This document shows, in pieces, positions 60,873-64,000 of a stretch of DNA of 64,000 nucleotides. The position numbers and the translations under genes were made by a program. Position 1 is the first letter of the stretch. Each line of letters starts with the position of its first letter. The notes under the pieces were generated by a model, which searched no databases, had not been told where the DNA came from, and saw only the letters and a list, made by a program, of their open reading frames with translations. Where the stretch lies: positions 43,231 to 107,230 of the forward strand of contig CAZEJO010000002.1 of NCBI GenBank assembly GCA_964512285.1, read 5' to 3'. Source of the stretch: SM23-28-2 sp964512285. Its GTDB lineage: Bacteria > Chloroflexota > Dehalococcoidia > SM23-28-2.

Positions 60873-61287
60873 GGAGGTACCCCGACCCAAGAACCGGCGA
60901 CAAGGCGTGAGGTGCGCTCACACACCCAGCCGGTGGTAGGGAGGATGGTGCTTCTAGCTTAGCAGAGCATCCCAGTTCCCGATACAGACATACACGTCTA
61001 CCTTGCCGCAGGGAAGCTGTGGCGGCTCAATGGACAGAAGAAATGTGACAGCGCCGTGTCCGACGTTCTCGCCAGTGCTAGCAAGAGTTTGGGCCCCTGG
61101 AGGGCCGGGTGGGATTCGAACCCACGACTCCCGGATTAAAAGGCAGCGAGTGGAGGCCCGACTTGGAGGCACCCCCAGATACGGAGAGAGCATGCTAGAG
61201 GGGCTGTTTCGCGATGAATCCTCTCGTCGCGTAACCGCTGCTTGTTGACAAGGGGATTGTAACCGGTTGCCTGTGAGGCACCAAGCC
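60873..61287. other. Gene-poor stretch with tRNA-Lys fragment
   Basis: No supported protein gene in 415 bp. GTGAG/CTCAC arms at about 60909-60923 give a small hairpin after hdrA. The tRNA-Lys 3' half lies at 61098-61142. The open frames here encode the usual tRNA-complement peptides. Confidence 0.5.
61098..61142 (-). pseudogene. tRNA-Lys 3' half with encoded CCA
   Basis: On the minus strand: anticodon loop CTTTTAA (anticodon TTT, Lys), stem strand TCCGG, T arm GTGGG-TTCGAAT-CCCAC, acceptor strand CCGGCCC, discriminator T, CCA. The 5' half is absent; similarity begins exactly at the anticodon loop. It is a probable attachment-site relic. Confidence 0.75.
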
Positions 61288-63036
61288 TTATGGCGGAGCC
61301 ACCGGCTCCTGCCGTACAACGCGGCGGCTGCCAGGCGGGGAAATCACCTGCCGACGGAGCAGGTGATCGCCGACCGAGCGCGACGAATGGCCGCAGACTC
61401 GATTCTTGCCCGCAGCCTTCGCTTGCATGAGCGCCGCATCGACATACCCCAGAACAGCATCGGGTTCTAGATCTTCCTTGTCCCTCGTGGCCCAGACGCC
61501 TATGCTCACCGTGATAGACACCGGTCGCTTTCCTACGGACAGAGGCTGATCGCCAATCGCCGATCGAATGCGTTCAGCCAGCCGCATCGCTCCCTCGTAG
61601 CCGGTTTCCGGCAACAGGACGCAGAACTCCTCTCCACCGTACCGGCTGACAATGTCGGTGTCTCGCACGGAGTCCTTGATCAGCGCAGCGATTTGCCTGA
61701 GCGCTTCATCTCCAGTCAGGTGTCCGTACAAGTCGTTGCAGAGTTTGAATCCGTCTATGTCTATCATTAGGCAGGACAGTGGACGCCCGCACCGGCTCGC
61801 CCGGCGACACTCTCTTTCCAGCGATTCGGCGAGATACCGTCTATCGTATAGGCCGGTGAGCGGGTCTGTAGTTGCGAGCCTCTGGAACTCATCTCGGATC
61901 CTCTTCTCCTCGCTGATATCGGTGAGGGTGAGACAGACGCCATTAGGCCCCCCATCCATATCGCTGATTGGCCCCAAGCCCACCAAGACATACACAGGGC
62001 ACTGTCCGAGGCATGCGAGACGGAGCTGGCACCGGTGGGTCATGCCTCTAAGTGCTTCGTCTATCATGGCTCTGATCCATGGCCGATCTTCGGGCTGGAT
62101 CAGTGCCAGAATGTTCAGGCCCAACAGATTGTCCGGGTCGCAATCAAGTATTTTGCCAGTGCGCTGGTTCGTAAAGAGGATGTCGCCCTCTGGGTCCACC
62201 GTGAGGATGCCATCTTGCAGCGTGTCCACGAGCGAGCGATAGATGCTATCAGCACGAGGGGAGAGCAGGGGTAATGTGGCCCGAGCCGTCGGCGCGAGGA
62301 GCGCATCGACTTGGCCGGCCCTCGTGGCGTGAGCTACCGCCAGACACTCACTGACCTTTTCAGCCAGGCCGGGGCCTCGCAATGTCTGCTCGTTCAGGAA
62401 AGTCACGCCCGTCAAATCCGGCACGACTGGGGGCGACCGGTACCGGTGCGGACGGCAGAGTACGACCAGCGCGGCCCCAGGGCCGGCCATCGTTTGCGCC
62501 TCGGCCAGACTGTGGCCAACGCGACTGAAGATGTCCGGGTCCACCAATAGGCAATCATATCGCTTTGAACCCAACTTCTCTACTGCGATCCTCCCATCGA
62601 GGGCCACATCCACGGCGAAGGGCGACCCAGGACCTCCCAAGACCGTGCAAGCCGCCTCGATACTGGCTTGGTCGGCATCTATGAGCAACAGGCGGACTTT
62701 CAGTTGGCCACTACGCTTCCCAAGCGCGGCTGAACTCAGAAGGTTGGGTTGCGCCCCGTCCTCGTATATAGTGGCGAGATCGAGCCCAGAGAGAACCTTG
62801 TCTGGATCGCTCAGGTCACCGATGACCCGTTTGGGCGGTGGCGGCAGCAGCCTGATCAGCGTTGGCGTAGCAAGAATCTCGTAGTCCAGCGCTTGCCGGG
62901 GGTTCTTGAGTACGTCGGTGATCTCCAGGCTGTACGAACCGCTAAGCTCCCTCTCCAGCAGCTTCTTGACATTGCTGATGGCGCGCACCGAATTGGGGGT
63001 GTGACCGGCCACGTACAGCTTGAGAACGTACCGCAT
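61288..63036 (-). CDS. KaiB-like / receiver / PAS / GGDEF diguanylate cyclase
   Basis: A 582-residue protein from ATG 63036, 14 bp after the HD-GYP gene. Residues 1-90 (RYVLKLYVAGHTPNSVRAISNV, LEITDVLKNPRQA, ILATPTLIRLLPPPPKRVIGD) match the thioredoxin-like KaiB/SasA-N family. Residues about 105-225 resemble a receiver (LLLIDADQAS, CLLVDPDIF). Residues about 265-395 are a PAS domain. Residues about 410-575 are GGDEF with active site RYGGEEFCVLL and a complete nucleotide pocket, so c-di-GMP synthesis is likely. No RxxD inhibition site is evident. The C-terminus has a basic tail. Confidence 0.85.
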   Translation of the reverse strand: MRYVLKLYVAGHTPNSVRAISNVKKLLERELSGSYSLEITDVLKNPRQALDYEILATPTLIRLLPPPPKRVIGDLSDPDKVLSGLDLATIYEDGAQPNLLSSAALGKRSGQLKVRLLLIDADQASIEAACTVLGGPGSPFAVDVALDGRIAVEKLGSKRYDCLLVDPDIFSRVGHSLAEAQTMAGPGAALVVLCRPHRYRSPPVVPDLTGVTFLNEQTLRGPGLAEKVSECLAVAHATRAGQVDALLAPTARATLPLLSPRADSIYRSLVDTLQDGILTVDPEGDILFTNQRTGKILDCDPDNLLGLNILALIQPEDRPWIRAMIDEALRGMTHRCQLRLACLGQCPVYVLVGLGPISDMDGGPNGVCLTLTDISEEKRIRDEFQRLATTDPLTGLYDRRYLAESLERECRRASRCGRPLSCLMIDIDGFKLCNDLYGHLTGDEALRQIAALIKDSVRDTDIVSRYGGEEFCVLLPETGYEGAMRLAERIRSAIGDQPLSVGKRPVSITVSIGVWATRDKEDLEPDAVLGYVDAALMQAKAAGKNRVCGHSSRSVGDHLLRRQVISPPGSRRVVRQEPVAPP

Positions 63037-63050
63037 CTGGCTGCTTTCGC

Positions 63051-64000
63051 CTAGCTCTCCCTTGCGCCGAGGCCCTCGTGCTGGACGAGGCCGAGGAATC
63101 CCTGCATGAGGATGGGGTCCCACTGCGTTCCGGCACCGTCCGATAGTCGACGGATGGTCTCATCAAGCGACAGGGCCTTGCGATATGGCCGGTCAGACAA
63201 CATCGCGTCGAAGGCGTCGATCACGCTGACAACGTGGGCCAGGAAGGGTGTATCCTCCCCTGCAAGCCCATCGGGGTAGCCTTCTCCATCCCAGCGCTCG
63301 TGGTGATGGCGGATTATCGGCCCGACCTCGTGCACGTGCCTGAGAGGAGCGCAAATCGCCTCGCCGATGATCGGGTGCCCACGCATCTCCACCCACTCGG
63401 CCTCAGTCAACGGGCCAGGCTTAGACAGAATGGCCTCGCTCACGCCAATCTTTCCAATGTCATGGAGAATGGCGCCGTACCTCAGGAGCATTAGCTGATG
63501 CTCGTCCAGGCGCAGGGCCTGGCCCAGCCGGAGCGCGTAGTAAGCCATCCGTTGGAGGTGGCCCTCGGTAGCCGGGTCCTTGGCCTCCACGGCGGCGGCG
63601 AGGGTAAAGATGACCTGCTCGGCGCCGTTCAACTGGTCGGCAAGGCGGTACTTCTCCAGGGCCTGGTGGATGGCGCGGCCCAGAACCTCCGAGGTAATGA
63701 CGCTTTTGGGGAAGTAATCATAGGCGCCCCACTGCATGGCTTCGACGGCGACGCGTTCGTCCCCGCGACCGGTGAGCATGATCATGGGAGGGACATCGGC
63801 GCTGCTCTGGAGGCGCTGGAGAAAACCGAGGCCGTCCTCATCCGGAAGTCCGTAATCGAGAAGTATGAGGTCAAACGGCTTGTCCTTCAGTGCCTCTTCG
63901 CCTTCCTCTGCTGAGCCTGCCAAGGCGATCTTAAAGTTGGCACGGTCGTACTTGCGGAGCATCCGCCGGACGATCTCCACGTCCTGCGGGTTGTCCTCCA
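63051..64000 (-). CDS. HD-GYP response regulator (N-terminus outside window)
   Basis: The frame is open to the window edge; upstream codons read EDNPQDVEIVRRML, so the real start lies beyond 64000. The receiver has phospho-acceptor Asp in LILLDYGLPDEDG, Thr in MLTGRGD and Lys in DYFPKSV. The HD-GYP domain has HDIGKIGV, EWVEMRGHP, HHERWDGEGYPDGLAGE and DAFDAM, all key residues intact, so it should degrade c-di-GMP. It is followed by the diguanylate cyclase, giving an opposing enzyme pair in one operon. Confidence 0.92.
   Translation of the reverse strand, partial: EDNPQDVEIVRRMLRKYDRANFKIALAGSAEEGEEALKDKPFDLILLDYGLPDEDGLGFLQRLQSSADVPPMIMLTGRGDERVAVEAMQWGAYDYFPKSVITSEVLGRAIHQALEKYRLADQLNGAEQVIFTLAAAVEAKDPATEGHLQRMAYYALRLGQALRLDEHQLMLLRYGAILHDIGKIGVSEAILSKPGPLTEAEWVEMRGHPIIGEAICAPLRHVHEVGPIIRHHHERWDGEGYPDGLAGEDTPFLAHVVSVIDAFDAMLSDRPYRKALSLDETIRRLSDGAGTQWDPILMQGFLGLVQHEGLGARES

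Noticed and set aside
61003..61248. Open frame containing GGIRTHDSRIK
   Set aside because: Also a tRNA-complement artefact, from the tRNA-Lys 3' half at 61098-61142.
1..64000. rRNA operon, prophage or intact insertion sequence
   Set aside because: No rRNA sequence, phage structural genes or transposase were recognised; the only recombinase-like gene lacks its catalytic serine.

Overview
The window is a 64-kb piece of a GC-rich bacterial chromosome with densely packed genes and no rRNA operon. The combination of an Hdr-Mvh electron-bifurcating cluster, a group 3b [NiFe] hydrogenase, HdrE-HdrD and HdrCBA operons, acetyl-CoA synthetase with an acetate permease, and sensor kinases carrying a short multi-TM domain plus GAF suggests an anaerobic or facultative member of Chloroflexota (Dehalococcoidia-like). 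That placement is inference from gene content only.

Layout. (1) 1-8.9 kb: a surface-polysaccharide locus with the end of an ABC-export ATPase, a methyltransferase, a two-domain and a single-domain glycosyltransferase, a second methyltransferase and a large GT-C type membrane glycosyltransferase. A 132-bp direct repeat and a broken tRNA-Arg copy show that this area was rearranged next to the intact tRNA-Arg. (2) 9-11 kb: MgtE, a lipoprotein and tRNA-His. (3) 11.2-25.1 kb: hypA(short)-hypF-hypC-hypD-hypE, a two-component system, then HdrCB fusion-HdrA-MvhD-MvhG-MvhA-maturation protease. This reads as a complete H2-oxidising, flavin-bifurcating complex with its own maturation genes. Four TGTWAC hexamers lie between the regulator and the hdr operon. 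(4) 25-33 kb: housekeeping and accessory genes: acetyltransferase, ArsR plus CDF zinc-type exporter, malic enzyme, LemA/HtpX, a lipoprotein hydrolase and a double UspA protein. (5) 33.2-38.2 kb, minus strand: a group 3b NAD(P)-linked hydrogenase operon (hydB, cyclic-nucleotide-binding protein, hydG, hydD, hydA, maturation protease). (6) 38.4-60.9 kb: a repeated module, described below, interleaved with ClpX, an HdrE-HdrD fusion, acetyl-CoA synthetase, acetate permease and an HdrC-HdrB-HdrA operon. (7) 61.3-64 kb, minus strand: a KaiB-like/receiver/PAS/GGDEF protein and an HD-GYP response regulator, a c-di-GMP pair.

The most unusual structure is a four-copy module at about 39.1, 41.6, 48.2 and 56.3 kb. 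Each copy has a NarL-type response regulator (or its decayed remnant) on the minus strand, a conserved leader of about 220-270 bp, and on the plus strand a small protein that combines an Lrp/AsnC-type ligand-binding (RAM) domain with one or two copies of a short RQREIIKA helix. Only the first regulator copy is intact; the other three are deletion remnants. One small protein has lost the RAM domain and kept only the helix repeats. In three copies the small gene precedes a longer same-strand run (clpX; resolvase-like gene and HdrE-HdrD; HdrCBA). I suggest, as inference, that this is a dispersed redox-regulatory cassette controlling Hdr operons.

Three tRNA 3' halves, all starting at the anticodon loop, mark probable old integration sites.
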